A stretch of DNA of 64,000 nt from Nepenthes gracilis (lineage: Eukaryota > Streptophyta > Magnoliopsida > Caryophyllales > Nepenthaceae), in contig BSYO01000009.1 of NCBI GenBank assembly GCA_033239525.1, positions 11,615,299-11,679,298 of the forward strand. The letters are read 5' to 3'. The position numbers and the translations under genes were made by a program. Under the pieces are notes generated by a model. It was not told where the DNA came from. It did no database searches and worked only from the letters and a program-made list of their open reading frames with translations. Below, piece by piece: positions 1 through 12,297 of the stretch. The first letter of the stretch is position 1. Every line of letters starts with the position of its first letter.

Positions 1-463
1 TAAGTCCCTATTGGTTGATATTATGTACCTTCGATATCCGATTTAGGTCTGTGGCTATGAATTAATGGTGGATATAACTCTACTCGATATTCTGAACTTT
101 GATGTGATTTTGAGGATCAATTGGTTGGTGTGTTGTCATCCTACCATAGATTGTTTCAGTAAGGTAGTTTTTTTTTGTATTTTTGGGTATGAGTGCTTCA
201 AGTTTCAAGGAAGGATTAGTAAGGAGGTTCTAGGGTTGATCTCAACGTTGTATGTGAATCATCTGATGAGAGATGGATGCCAAGCCTTTCTGGTATATAT
301 GGCCATTTTTGGGAATCATTCTATGGCTATTGAGGATATTCCAATCAACTGTGAGTTTGAGGATATTTTTTCCGAGAAGTTGCCCAAATTGCCACCAGAT
401 TAGAAGATCGAATTTGCTATTGATATTGTCCCTAGATCTGTGCCTATTTTGAGGGCTCCGTAA
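1..463 (+). pseudogene. Ty3/gypsy polyprotein fragment: protease end and start of reverse transcriptase
   Basis: The frame is open from the window edge and reads as the end of a plant gypsy aspartic protease running into the RT linker. Visible blocks are the FDVIL-x-INWL motif (normally DFDVILGMDWL), TIDC, and IPINCEFEDIFSEKLPKLPPD, which matches the usual VV-EFPDVFPEDLPGLPPD run before RT. It stops at ILRAP, the point where the solo LTR 464-3120 was inserted; the following residues (MAPSKLNELK) resume at 3130. Several conserved residues are changed and stops appear downstream, so it is a dead copy. The motif style is that of chromovirus/Del-Tekay elements, but lineage is inferred from short blocks only. 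Confidence 0.85.
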
Positions 464-1204
464 TGTCATGCTCTGAACTTTAATAAGTTTAATTAATTAT
501 TATATATAAAACTAAAAGTCCCAAAATTCATATGTGACCAATTCCAAAAAAATAGGACCCAACAAAATCAAACATATACAGAATCTTATCAGACAACCGT
601 CCAAATAATATAAATATGATCTATTCTAAATATCGTAAATGACATATCATAACATGACAACAACTTATCTACATTTTATATATGTACATATTAAACTCAA
701 CGGTCCTTACACATTCCAAAGGCCTACCCTCAGTCAATTTTCATTATCCAAAAATAACAAAACCAATAACAAATTCAATCCAAATAATAGAGAAATACAA
801 CTAACGCTATCTGAGTTGTAATAGATGCTCAACTCACTGGGTCACGTGACACCATGTTAAATCTCACCCAACTCGTACAAAGCATCCCAATCCTCTATGA
901 ATCTGAAAAGATGAAAGTATGAAAACGTGAATTAGATGCCCAACAAGTACCGTCATAAACATGCACAAAAAACAACATATGCAAATCAGATGAAGTATCC
1001 ATAAACAAATAGAAGCCAAATCACGAACACACCCAAAGTAAAATCTCATTGTACCATCTAACTGATACGAATGCATACAAGTCATTCTCTGATACCCAGC
1101 ACATAATCAAAGGCCATGGGACACCCACATAAATAGAAGTCACAACAAACCCACATAAATGAAGGCCAACGACAAACAGAAACCCAATTGGCATATCATA
1201 ACGG

Positions 1205-1975
1205 CTACATTTTAGGTCAGCAAATCTAGGTCATCTCATATCATTAACTTCATTAGCTCAATTAAATTTTAGACCTACAATTTCATACCATTGGCTATCA
1301 GCTCAACTACATTTTAGGTTTACTGCTCTCGATCATATCACATCATTGGGTATCAACCCGATTATATTTTAGGGCTGCAATTCTCAACTATCTCATGCCA
1401 TTGGCTACTAGCCTAGTTATATTTTAGGCATGCAACTTTTGACCATTTCATGTCATTGGCTATCAACCAGATTATATTTTAGGCATACAACTCTCGGCCG
1501 TCTCACATCATTAACTTTTGGCTCGACTATATTTTAGGCCTACAATTCGACCCGACTGTATTTTAGACATGCAACTCTAGGCCATACTATTTTCAATATA
1601 GGCTGCATTTTAAACCTGCAGCACTTGGCCATCCTATTTTCAATGATGGCTACATTTTAGGCCTGCAGCACTCGACCATCCTATTTCCAATAATGGTTGC
1701 AATTTAGGCATGCAGCACTTGACCATCCAATTTTCAATAACGACTACATTTTAGGCTTACAACACTCGGTCATCCTATTTCTAATAACGGCTGCATTTTA
1801 CGCCTACAACACTTGGCCATCCTCTTTTCAATAATGATTGCAATTTAGGCTTACAGCATTCAGCCATCCTATTTTCAATAATGGCTACATTTTAGGCCTA
1901 TAATTCTCGGCCATCTTATTTTTAATATCAGTTGCATTCTAGGCCTATAACTCTTGACCACCATATATCAACCCA
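1205..1975 (+). repeat. Degenerate tandem subrepeats inside solo LTR 1
   Basis: Units of about 47 bp (1600-1930) and about 55-60 bp (1205-1600) share the words ATTTTAGGC, TGCA(G/A)CACTC, GGCCATC and (in the right half) CTATTTTCAATAATGGC. More than a dozen units can be followed, each diverged from its neighbours. A shorter trace with GGTTTAGGCC and CTCAAGG words lies near 6160-6240 in solo LTR 2. Confidence 0.75.
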
Positions 1976-2827
1976 CTAGGGCCTTTGACTCCCATTTCCC
2001 CACGCATATATTGACCCATTGGGGTCTCGAACCACTTTGGTCTCACATATGTATCAAACCATAGGGTCTTAGACCCCCACCCATTTTCCATACGAATATA
2101 CTAATGTAAAATATGAATGCAAAATACATCAGGTACTAAAATAAACCAGAGATAGGGCAAGATGATACTTACCTCGACTATATTCCAAGCAAGTTTGTCA
2201 AAAGCATACTTTGAGGTACACAAACCACATGCTTCTCTCTCCTTTTCGTGCGCACCCCTTCTCTGTCTTCCTCTTTTCCTCTCCTACTGTGTCGTTCCTC
2301 CGTTCTACCCTTCAAATTTCCCCTTCATTGACATCAATTTTGGCACGGATGACGACCTTGGACACTGCAATGATGGCTCTACAACTGTGACAACTTTGGC
2401 AATAACGATCAACAATGCATGCAAGCACCATCGACATCTCCCTTCCCTTGCTTCTCCCATTTACTCATCTCATGATTCAACTGATTTTTTTTTTCCAAAA
2501 TCGGCACATGCAAACATACAATTGGTGTCAACAAAGAAAAAGGAAAGATTTGCTTGCCTAGATTTCACCTATTTCCTTCGGCGACGGCTCCTCTGTTTAG
2601 CTCGCGATTTCATTCCTCCACCTGTACCACTGCGAATATTAGAGGATAGATCACAAAGAGGCTTCGCTGGGCTTCCATTTTCTAACATCGATTTCCTTTG
2701 GCCGGTGTCGCTACAACTCCTCGGGCGGTCTTCCCCTTCCTCTTCTTCTTCCCTCTCTTTCTTCTTTTCCTTTCTCTTTTCTTTCTTTCTTTCCGTTCTG
2801 CCTTACTGGCCTTCTGCCTTTTTTAAT

Positions 2828-2916
<89 letters not shown>

Positions 2917-2917
2917 T
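2828..2917 (+). repeat. (TTA)n microsatellite, about 29-30 units
   Basis: This is an uninterrupted TTA/ATT tract following a C/T-rich stretch near the 3' end of solo LTR 1. Similar AAT/ATT tracts sit at the corresponding place in the LTRs at 5198 and 17358, so it belongs to the family rather than being a chance expansion. Confidence 0.95.
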
Positions 2918-3120
2918 CAATTTCCTTCTTTTCCTTTACCCTCCTATTTATAATCTAATCGGTACTCGGATATCAATACCGGTACATATCAAGGGCCAAC
3001 CCAATTGATCCAAATATACTTTAACATTTTACAATCAATATATAACTTTCATTATATCCAGATTACTCAAAATAATAATTTTTATCCAAAATAAACCAAA
3101 TATAGAATCAGGATATTACA

Positions 3121-3639
3121 CATAAAAAAATGGCCCCATCTAAGTTGAATGAATTAAAATAGCAGTTATAGGATTTGTTGGAGGAGGGATTTATTCGGCC
3201 TATTGTTTCACCGTGGGGCGCTCCCATATTATTTATGGGAAAAAAAATGGATTGATGAGATTATCCATAGATTATCGAGAGTTAAATAAGATTACTATTA
3301 AGGACTAAGGACAAGTAGCCCCACTCGATAATTGATGATTTATTTAATTATTTGTATGGAGATTGAGTTTTCTCAAAGATTGATCTGCGTTATGAATACA
3401 GCTAGTTAAGGATTAAGTGGGAGGATGAGCCTAAGACGGCTTTCAGGATGCGGTATGGCCATTACGAGTTTTTGGTGATACTATTTGGGTTGACGAATGC
3501 ACCAGCATCCTTTATGGATTTAATGAATTGAGTTTTTCAATCATCCCTGGATTAGTTTGAGGTGATTTTTATTAATGATTTTCTGATTTATTCAAGGTGT
3601 TTTAAGGAGCATGAGGCACATTTGAGCATAATAAACCAG
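3121..3639 (+). pseudogene. Ty3/gypsy reverse transcriptase fragment (continuation of 1-463)
   Basis: After the TSD the RT resumes with MAPSKLNELK, then GFIRPIVSPWGAP, a frameshift in the KKxG block, [47 protein letters not shown], and EVIFINDFLIYS, the equivalent of FIDDILVYS. The catalytic DD has become ND. In-frame stops occur (for example in ELK*QL*). The frame ends at FKEHEAHLSIINQ near 3635, where LTR-like sequence begins. The block order is that of gypsy RT; all of it is inactive. Confidence 0.85.
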
Positions 3640-5197
3640 TGTGAACACAATCCAAATACGAGGCTGATACTTATCAAAATATATAAAACTTCAATCTAAT
3701 CAACATTCGAACTCCTTGTAATATATCCAAAACCCACTAATTTGAAAAGATAAGAATAATAAAAATGTGAATCAAAAGTTTAACAAGCATCGGCTTATAA
3801 TATAACAAATAAATGTATCCGAAATCAAGATGATGGTCGATAAATATATATAAAATGAGTAAAATCACAATCCAAATGCCCGTTAATAAAAATTTAAATG
3901 TGGTATTGTACTTAAAAGTATAATCTAAAACTAAAGCCACAAGTTCTGATTACACGAGACCAACAGAATCCCAACTGTGGGTAAACCTTGCAAACCTCTA
4001 ACTTGAACAGTATTCGAAATGTGACCTCCTGCGAATTAGGTTAAAGAAAGGAGAAGACAGATACGAAATAATTATAGAGGATGCATCGGATGAATATCAA
4101 GTGGTTGAACATCAAATACAAGTCAATGCAAGTAAAATATATTGAATATCTAAAATATGCATAAATTAGATAATCAAAAAGCAAAAAACTAACTTATAAA
4201 AGGGTTATATGTACTCACGGTAATATTATGCCATATCAACTACTATGTTGACCTATAGGTAAGGTCGTCTATATGCAATATCCTATAAACGATAATAAAG
4301 CCACTATCTTTTATCACCCGTGGAATGGGTGTACTTAAATCTGATATATTAGGACATCTGAATATATAAATTTCATTCAATTTCTTACAATAATTTTCAT
4401 AAAATACAAATCGGAAAGGGCCTCCATATTACATATCACAAAGCTTTTCCTATATGGTAGAAAAGGTCAAAACTTCCACTGAGAAATGTTAAATAACAAA
4501 ACTTTCCCCTCGAAAAAGGTTACATACCAAATCACATAATGAAGATAGAGCCCAACCCGAAGTATAATACATGGTTACTACATGCACGACCCATATTCAA
4601 GTTTTTATGACTTTTTCTTTACCATTCTACTTATATATGAATATAATACCTCATATTTTTACCCATTTTTCATAAACAAATAAAATCTTTGGATATTAGC
4701 AAAACAAAAATAAAATCTCAAATCCTTTGGTACATGCATATGCGAGTAGAATAAGTGAAAAAATGTAAAATGACATGTACGTACACTAAAATCACCAAAT
4801 ATAAGTAAGAACGACTGAAAATGGAAACAGATCAAGAATAAGGCGTAAGGATATTTGTCTTAGCTTCTAACTAAATAGATCTGATAAAAAAATATTTTAA
4901 ACTACCTCTTCTCCTCTTTCTCACTCTTTCTTCTTTTCTTTCTCCCTCCTTTCTCTTCTTTATTATGCAAAATAACCAAACAGTATGCGTCAAGCCTTAT
5001 ATAACCGAATAAAACGCATCAGGTGTCGCACCTAACTCCATATATGCACAAGCTATCACGTCTCCAAATCCCAATCTTGTCATTAATATTTTAAATTCTA
5101 ATCTCATCATTAATTTTTTACCAATTATTATAATTTAACCAAATAGTCATCTAATTTACATTTAGACGTAAATTTCACATTAATATCTCACTATCTT
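3640..5197 (+). mobile_element. Decayed LTR of the same long-LTR gypsy type (left part), interrupted by solo LTR 2
   Basis: RT homology stops abruptly and a TGTGAACACAATCC start follows. Internally the stretch resembles the other long LTRs: a segment near 4855-4885 (TCTTAGCTTCTAACTAAATAG, ATCTGA) matches the TTGCCTT...GTAGATCTGA block of the LTRs at 5198 and 17358, followed by the same CTCTTCTCC pyrimidine tract. It is broken at 5197 by solo LTR 2 and continues at 8081. ACCAG at 3635-3639 recurs at 8283-8287 and may be its TSD, but the right end does not show a clean CA terminus. Confidence 0.55.
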
Positions 5198-7201
5198 TGT
5201 CACGACTCATGAACACAATATTCGCAAGTCAAAATAAAATCAATAATATATATTCTGTTAACCATAATAACCCAACCCGGGCATGACAATCTGAACACAT
5301 GCAGGACCCAACATAACAAATCTCACACAAGATCTCATCGGATATAAATCCGAATAAACATAATATACGACCTGCTATCCAAATATCGCAAAGGAGGTAT
5401 TCAACATTACAACAACTCATTAACATAACGCGATAACTCCAAACATATTCTATACATGGATCAAATCCCTCATCCAGTCATAGACAAAACCATAATATAT
5501 CCTCGAGATTAGAAATATAACCAATATGAACATCTCGACTCACCGATAAGGATCTGCCGCATCAGACAACGTCCGAGCTCTACAAGCGTATCCAAGCCAC
5601 CGGTCTGAAGGGATAAAACATGAAAACATGAGCCTAGAGCTCAGCAAGTATCAACAATCATATAAAACGGTACACATAAATCAGAAGTAGAGATATCGCA
5701 TAACAATCACGTAAAATAAAACACAATATCTGTGAAATCCCTGAAAATCGAGGAGATGTCTCGTACTAAATCATCATCCGTCTTAACTCGTTCCTCCATA
5801 ACAAAATCATATAAATCACGATCCGGTAAAATCTCGTAGACGATATCATATCATATGATCCGAGGTCACATTACATAATCGCGACCGTCACCACATCCAT
5901 GTGGGACACATACCGTCGTCCGGATCTAAAATTCATAATGCAGAAATCAATAGAAGACTGCCGGAACTAAAATATAAATCAAAATATGTTCTAAGTTTAT
6001 CACATCAGTACGTACAAGATATTCCTATCGCCCATCTGTGGGCCAAACCACTTATCTCAAATCGTCGTCCACATAACACATGCAGAAATACAAAACATGC
6101 ACGAAATTAGAGAACCAAAGATCAATGATACCAACTTGAGGAAGGGTTACCCTCGTTCGGTAACCACGGCTATATTGGCTGCGATTTAAGCTAGCAGCTC
6201 AAGGCTCGGCTACGGTTTAGGCCAATAGCTCAAGGCCATCCATGTATTCTATCTCCCATAGATTAGGAACTTGCTCACTATGTTTTACCTCCCGCGGCTT
6301 TGGATACAACCTCAAGTTTTAGTTATATATTTGGACGTCCGAATATATTAGTTTTTCGTCAATTCCTTACGATGGTCCTTAATTAAATACACAGTGGGGT
6401 AGGTCAGCTACTAAAAGTCTCTATCTTCCTTTCGGCGGAAGTAGCCTATCATATACATCCCCGTCGGGACTAAGCCTCCCCGTCGGGAGCGGCGTCACAA
6501 ATAGCCAATGTCTCGGATCACAAATCGACCCCTAGGGTCTCGGACTACCATGGTCCAGTAGTGATCCCGCCCCTGGCAGCGTGCGTGTGGACCAATGCAC
6601 AGCCTGGTTCATGGTTCCACAATATACGGATACACAAACATACATATATATCGTCCGGGTGTCCAAAATTCCTCCAAATCATAAATATCAGTACAAAACC
6701 ACCGCACAACCGATAAAATATACATACATGTGCACAATTGATAAATTAGGGGTATATAAAAATATATTCATGTTAGTAAAATCTCCCACAGTAGTCAAAG
6801 TGTATCAGAATTTAAATCAGACCAAGAATAGGGCTGGAGGATACTTGCCTTAACATTATATTCTGCAGATCTGAATAAAGGATGTCCCAAAGCACTCCAA
6901 TCGAGCCTTTCTCTCTCCTCTGCCGCGTCCTCCCTCTCTCCTCCGCGCGCCCCTTCCTCTCTCCTCCGCACGCAGCCTCTGCTAGCCGCTACCGGCCGCT
7001 CTGCTGCCGCCGCTCGACCACCGCACCGCCTCACATGGCTGTCGCCGGCCTCCTTGGCCTCACCCAACCGGCACCGACGCCGAAACCGCTGCACTGTCGT
7101 CTCCTCTCTCCCATCGAACGACTTCTCTCCTTTGCTCCACGCCACCGCTGCCTCAACCTATGCGGTGCCATAGCTCACCACTGCGGCCACTGATGTAGCC
7201 A

Positions 7202-7791
7202 CTACCACCCCGAATAGCCGCCGTCGACTCTTCCAACACCGATTTCCTCACCTAGCGCCGCCGCCGCCTCAACCCGCAATTGCCGCAACAATCGCGACCA
7301 CACCCACAACCACCATCGACCGCTGTTTATCTACGACACTGCCGCCGCCGTCGCCGACACCCTCTTCCTCCTTCTCCCTTCTCCTCTTCCTCCTTCGCCT
7401 GCAAACCCTAGCCCCCTTTTCCCCCCTCTCTCTCCTCTTCTCCCTCTCTCCCCGATCCCCAATCTCCCCTCTTTTTCTTTTTACTTAATAATAATAATAA
7501 TAATAATAATATCTACCACCCCGAACAGCCGCCATCGACTCTTCCGACACCGATTTCCTCACCTAGCGCCGCCGCCGCCTCAACCCGCAATTGCCGCAAC
7601 AATCGCGACCACACCCATAACCACCATCGACCGCCGTTCACCTACGACGCTGCCGCCATCGTCGCCGACACCCTCTTCCTCCTTCTCCCTTCTCCTCTTC
7701 CTCCTTCGCTGCGAACCCTAGCCCCCTTTCCCCCCTCTCTCCTCTTCTCTCTCTCTCCCCGATCCCCAATCTCCCCTCTTTTCTTTTTTAC

Positions 7792-7828
<37 letters not shown>
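7202..7828 (+). repeat. 311-bp tandem duplication within solo LTR 2, each copy ending in an (AAT)n tract
   Basis: The segment starting CTACCACCCCGAA at 7202 is repeated from 7513 with few differences; both copies run through CCGCCGCCGCC-rich and CTCTTCTCC-rich parts into (AAT)n (about 7485-7512 and 7793-7828). The spacing of starts is 311 bp. High similarity implies duplication well after the family diverged. Confidence 0.85.

Positions 7829-7889
<61 letters not shown>
7793..7889. repeat. (AAT)n-(ATT)n microsatellite with central inversion
   Basis: An (AAT)n run of about 12 units switches at about 7827 to (ATT)n of about 20 units. Since ATT is the complement of AAT, the junction is a perfect inverted repeat and could extrude as a hairpin. 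Confidence 0.9.
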
Positions 7890-7890
<1 letters not shown>

Positions 7891-8080
7891 TAATTTTCTT
7901 TTATTTTTAAATCCAACTCGCCATTTAGACAACGTCACGGGCACACGCGCACCACTCCGAAATTCCGATCGTTCCTCAAAATTTTAGAATATTTTAATTT
8001 ACTTTCACCACGTCCGAAAATACCCAAAATCACAATTAATATTAAAATAATCCAATCGGGATCCGAAATATTACAATCTT

Positions 8081-9040
8081 GACCGACCATAACAGTAGAA
8101 AACAACCATACACATAATCTAAATATGTGCCATATCATTATGTGGCTTCGACACCCACCCAAACAATGACGTCAGACCTTACGTAAGGAATTATACTTGT
8201 TATCAATAATCAAAGTCTACAATTTTGTGAAAATGAAATTTATAACCACTGCTATCTACTAACCGATATCTAATATTATGAAACCAGATTAGTAAGAGAA
8301 TGAGCCAAATACTCAATAAAAATATAATAGTCAAAGACATACATATTTTATTCAAAATACACAATATACAGGAATAAGAGTCATAATGCACATAAAAATA
8401 CATATATACTTTTAAAATATTTTTATGATACAATTGGTTTTTTTTTTTCTTGTACTTAATTCTTATTATTTACCAACACATTCTTATCTTATATATCTTA
8501 AGGAATCAAGGTTTGTAGGCCTTACCAACTAATGGAGTACTTGATTAATATCTTGATTGTGTTAGTCCACACAATAAAAGGCTAAAATCGCACAACACAG
8601 TAATACTTTCTTCCTTATTTACATCCTAAAAATAGAAAGGATTATATTTACTTCACATAAATCAAAAGTCTTATCTTTCTTATTTACATCCCAAATACAG
8701 GATAGTACTACTTATTATCTTCCGGTAGATGGGGTCAAAATTATATAGTAATACTTATTCTGATAACAATCTACACTATAATATTTTAATGCATATTAGA
8801 GAATATTATCCGCTGAAATAAATGCTTAGTTTAATTTTTTACTTTTTAAAATTTCGTATTAAAAGCCTTTATTCATAATTTACTTTTTTTTCTTAATTTT
8901 TTCATCTTAGAAAAAATTTATATTTTCTTGGTGTCATATTAGTTTTCACTCATATATAATATATCATATATATTCATAATAAAATCACGATAAAATATAT
9001 CGTATATGTCCATAATAAAATCATAACATAAGTTCATATA
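8081..9040. other. Right part of the decayed LTR, then AT-rich spacer without a gene
   Basis: Sequence to about 8282 is probably the remaining right part of the LTR started at 3640. From there to 9040 I see only AT-rich sequence with short imperfect repeats (for example two CTTATTTACATCC copies near 8615 and 8679). The minus-strand frames at 7935-8162 and 8203-8433 have no recognisable motif. Confidence 0.5.
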
Positions 9041-12000
9041 TATTTTAACATGGGTTGGACTTATTTTTAGACAATATATTATTTGATTTTCGGTCTATAA
9101 ATTCTATAATTTATCGGTTCGATTCCATTTCATCTCTTTAACCGGTTTGATCACAAAATTGATTTATGGATCGTTTTGTCTTTTTATTATATTTTGTCGG
9201 TTAAATCATATGAGTCGAGTTTACCATTATTTATATAATAAGTGGCCGATTCATCATTTTAAATGAGCATATATAAAAATTGATTCACTTATAATTTAGC
9301 CAGTTCATTAGAAACCATTTTATTAAATATCTTTAACATCCGGTTTTTATAATGGTCAACCGATTTGTATGATGTATAACTTGATTACTAATTTAATATA
9401 CCACATATGGCCCATTTATTATTAATTTTCTAACTAATTCACATTAAATTAGCAAAATAAATAATTAGGTATTATAAGCTAATTCGGACCAACATTTCAA
9501 TTGGTTTGGGGAATCGATTTAGGGTCATTTATTTTTGAGGCTATAATATTGTATTAATAAGGATGTTTCATCTATTTTGGTGGTCAGTTTTGGGCCGGTT
9601 TAGGCAACCTAAATTTTATCATTAACAAGGTGGTGTTTTAGCTAGTCTAGTGGCTGATTTAGGGCCGATTCAATAGTGAATTCGGATTCAAATTTTACAT
9701 GTTGTTACTTTAACATTATCTTAACATTCTTAAGTTTGTTCGGGTGCCAGTTGGGCTGGTTTAAGGGCCAGTTCAACTCAGTTTTATAGCTGCAATTTTT
9801 TAGCATCAGCAAAATACTTAGGCTGATTCTATCAAGGGTTTAAAGGTCCGGTTCAGTGGCCATTTCAAAGTATTTTTAGAAATCATCTTACGTGAAGATA
9901 GATCAACCCTAGTACTAAATAATATAACTGAGTCGGCTATTGGTTCAATCGGTTCATGGCTGGTTTAGTCCATCAAATGGACTGCCAGATTCAACATCCA
10001 CATGGACGCAGAGTTTAGCTGCTCATTTGGGGATCCGATTTAGTGGTTCTTTCAACCCATTTTCATGGGCCGATTTTACACAATCTTAATAAGGGTCTTA
10101 ACTAATTGGTGACCAATTTTGAGCCGATTTGGTGGTCGGATGGAGATCGGTTCGATTTGATTTTTCCAAATTATTAATCTTTGCATCAGTATACTGAGGT
10201 TGGTTCAGCTATTATTTTGGTTCCAATTCAATGATTAAATCACCATGAAAAATTACTTTTCATACATTTATGGAATCAGCACATAATTGCAGACCGATTC
10301 ATATAAATTTTCTAATTTTATTCTTACCCGGTTTAAAGTTATGTACTAATCTTTCATAGATAGCTCTACTTTTGGCCGGTTTAGTGACGCTTTCTTTTCT
10401 TTGGGCTGAATCAATTCAGATTTTGGGCTGATAAAATTATGCTAATTTTATAGCATATTTTCAGTTCATTAAAGCATCTTATATAATTTTTGTGGAGTAT
10501 GAATCGGCCTAAACCTTAGTAAAAATAGTAGCCAAAGTCAACACCAGTGATTGCCCTGTTTTCTGCTAGTTTAGTCTGCCAATCTCCTTTATTTCCATCA
10601 AACCAAATGGTTTCATGAAGAATTATTCCAAAATAAAAATATGGTGATTTAGCCAACATATCAAAGTTTCTTCACTAAAAGTTTCATGAGATAAATCAGC
10701 CATTAATAGTATATAAAAGTTAGCATAATAGCAGATTACATAACAAACTTCATGATACATACTTCTGAATTTTGGCTATTCTAATATGGTAATGGCAAGG
10801 ATTATTCCAGAATAAAAATATGATGATTTAGTTAACATCTTAAAGTATATTTGGTGAAAATTTTATGTCATGAATCGATCAAATAAAGTATATAAAAATT
10901 TAAATATTAGTATAGTGTAGTAAAGTTCAGCAACAAGATTGCATTTTAACATGTTGCTGAATTTTACTCATTCTAGTATGGATTCGATTTGAATTTTAAG
11001 TATTTGACTGATAATATTTTAAGATAAGATCAAGAATGTAATAACAAATTAAAGAATGAGAGGAGTTCTTACCCAAAAATATTTTATATTTAATTTTAAA
11101 TCTTAATAGCTAACCATATTCCTCTTGGTCTGGTTCAAGTTTCAGCTTCTTATTTTGCTTTGCACTTTTCCTCTTTTCCTCTGATTTTTTTCTTGTTTCT
11201 TTTATTTATTTACTCTTCAACGTGCCCAATCATCCCCAATTAAATTGGAAGCTGCCACATACCCCATAAGGTGGCAAATTCTTGGCTTCCTAAGCCATGC
11301 AAAAGTACTAAGGTGGCTCTCCCTCCTTTAGCCACTTGTTTGAGCTTCATTTGTTGATTAATTTTTAATATATTTTAGTCCCTCATCTGCCACGTGTATC
11401 ACTTCTCTTTTATGCCATTTTTTATTTTTTAATTAATTAATTACTTGATAAAAAGAGAGAAAAATTGAGCTGCCATGAGGTGATGCTGAAATCTGAAATC
11501 AGCATTGCTGATTTATCCCTTGTTGGTGTCGTGTACCATTTCCCCTCTTTTCCTTAATTTTTTGTTGAATTTTTGGACTTAGGAAGATGTTGTCATGTGT
11601 GTAGGAGAAACTTAGGTCATGTATGATTTGAATACTTTATGAAATTCTTGAAAAATTGGATGAAATTTGAGCTCGCCGGCTGCTACTGATGCCTTGACTT
11701 TCTTGTTGAATTTTGATGATTTCCAGCTTATTTGGGTGTTGTAATATATATAAGTTTACTTAATTAATTTAATTTATACTATATTTAATCAATCGATCCA
11801 AATTTAGTTATTAATTGGGTGTAAATTTGGTGACGGGTTATCTTCTCATCAATCGAAATTAATTTGATTATTAATCAATTTGAGAATTTATTAACCAAAT
11901 TAGTTTATATCATTGGTTCTATCTTTTATTAATCGGGATTGAAACCGATTTTATTAAATAAATTTTTATCGCATTTCAGTGTGAATTTTGGCTTCTAAAT

Positions 12001-12297
12001 TTTTACTATTTATTGACCTTAATTTTATATAAATTAATTTAATTTATTGAATTATGAATAATAAAATCTCGATCCTTACAGAACTAGACTGTCCATATGT
12101 TTTTGTATTCACTATATCGACCATTCTTGCCAATGATTGTTGGTTTAAAGATTTTTATGGGTGTGGTTTGATTTACATAGAAGCAGGTGACTTGACTATA
12201 TTTTTTATAAACAGTGCTAATGATGAGTACCTAGAATTTAGATTGTGATTCAAATAAATTCTAATTATATTATCGAATCTTTGGTTTGAATATTACA
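9040..12297 (+). repeat. Diverged repeat-rich spacer, possibly an old long LTR
   Basis: From 9040 to 10450 short words such as GGTTTAG, GATTTAG, CGGTTCA and GGCCGATT recur every few tens of bases, always on the same strand, suggesting degenerate minisatellite origin. A TTCTTACC segment near 11068 is followed by a pyrimidine-rich stretch, and the sequence TTTGAATATTACA ends at 12297; these echo the internal block and 3' terminus of the solo LTRs. I could not find a matching TG start with a TSD, so calling it an LTR is inference. The frame 12054-12248 is not recognisable. Confidence 0.35.
10617..10985 (+). repeat. Imperfect tandem duplication, about 180 bp per copy
   Basis: Copy one starts GAAGAATTATTCCAAAATAAAAATATGG at 10617 in short form and ends CTATTCTAATATGG near 10788; copy two starts near 10794 with GGATTATTCCAGAATAAAAAT and ends CATTCTAGTATGG near 10981. 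Both contain TGATTTAG, a TTCA-rich middle and GTATATAAAA(G/A)TT. Indels and substitutions are frequent, so the duplication is old. Confidence 0.7.

Larger units (their letters stand above)
464..3120 (+). mobile_element. Solo LTR 1 (2657 bp) of a long-LTR Ty3/gypsy family
   Basis: The element begins TGTCATG, ends ATATTACA, and is flanked by the 5-bp near-identical TSD cgtaa (459-463) / cataa (3121-3125). It cuts the gypsy ORF precisely between its protease and RT codons, which proves insertion. No internal coding domain is present, so it is a solo LTR left by LTR-LTR recombination. It shares its start, its end, a TACTTACC-like segment near 2168 and a pyrimidine-rich downstream part with the LTRs at 5198 and 17358. 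Open frames at 2162-2953 and 2826-3008 are low-complexity translations (poly-Leu or poly-Tyr from the TTA tract), not genes. Confidence 0.85.
5198..8075 (+). mobile_element. Solo LTR 2 (2878 bp) with perfect TSD
   Basis: The element begins TGTCACGACTC, ends GAAATATTACA, and is flanked by identical ATCTT at 5193-5197 and 8076-8080. There is no internal domain. It shares with the LTR at 17358 a block reading ACTTGCCTT...GCAGATCTGAA...GATGTCC near 6845-6890. It has a GC-rich, CT-rich half (6880-7790) in which the ORFs at 6795-7145 (minus) and 6882-7193 (plus) are shadows of composition rather than genes. It was inserted into an older LTR of the same broad type. Confidence 0.9.

Noticed and set aside
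2162..3008. 263-residue plus-strand frame and a poly-Tyr frame
   Set aside because: Low-complexity translation of CT-rich sequence and a (TTA)n tract inside a solo LTR; no domain.
6795..7193. Overlapping 103-116 residue frames on both strands
   Set aside because: Both strands open only because of GC/CT-rich composition within solo LTR 2; Arg/Ala-rich, no motif.
12054..12248. 64-residue plus-strand frame
   Set aside because: No start context, no motif and AT-rich surroundings; probably chance.
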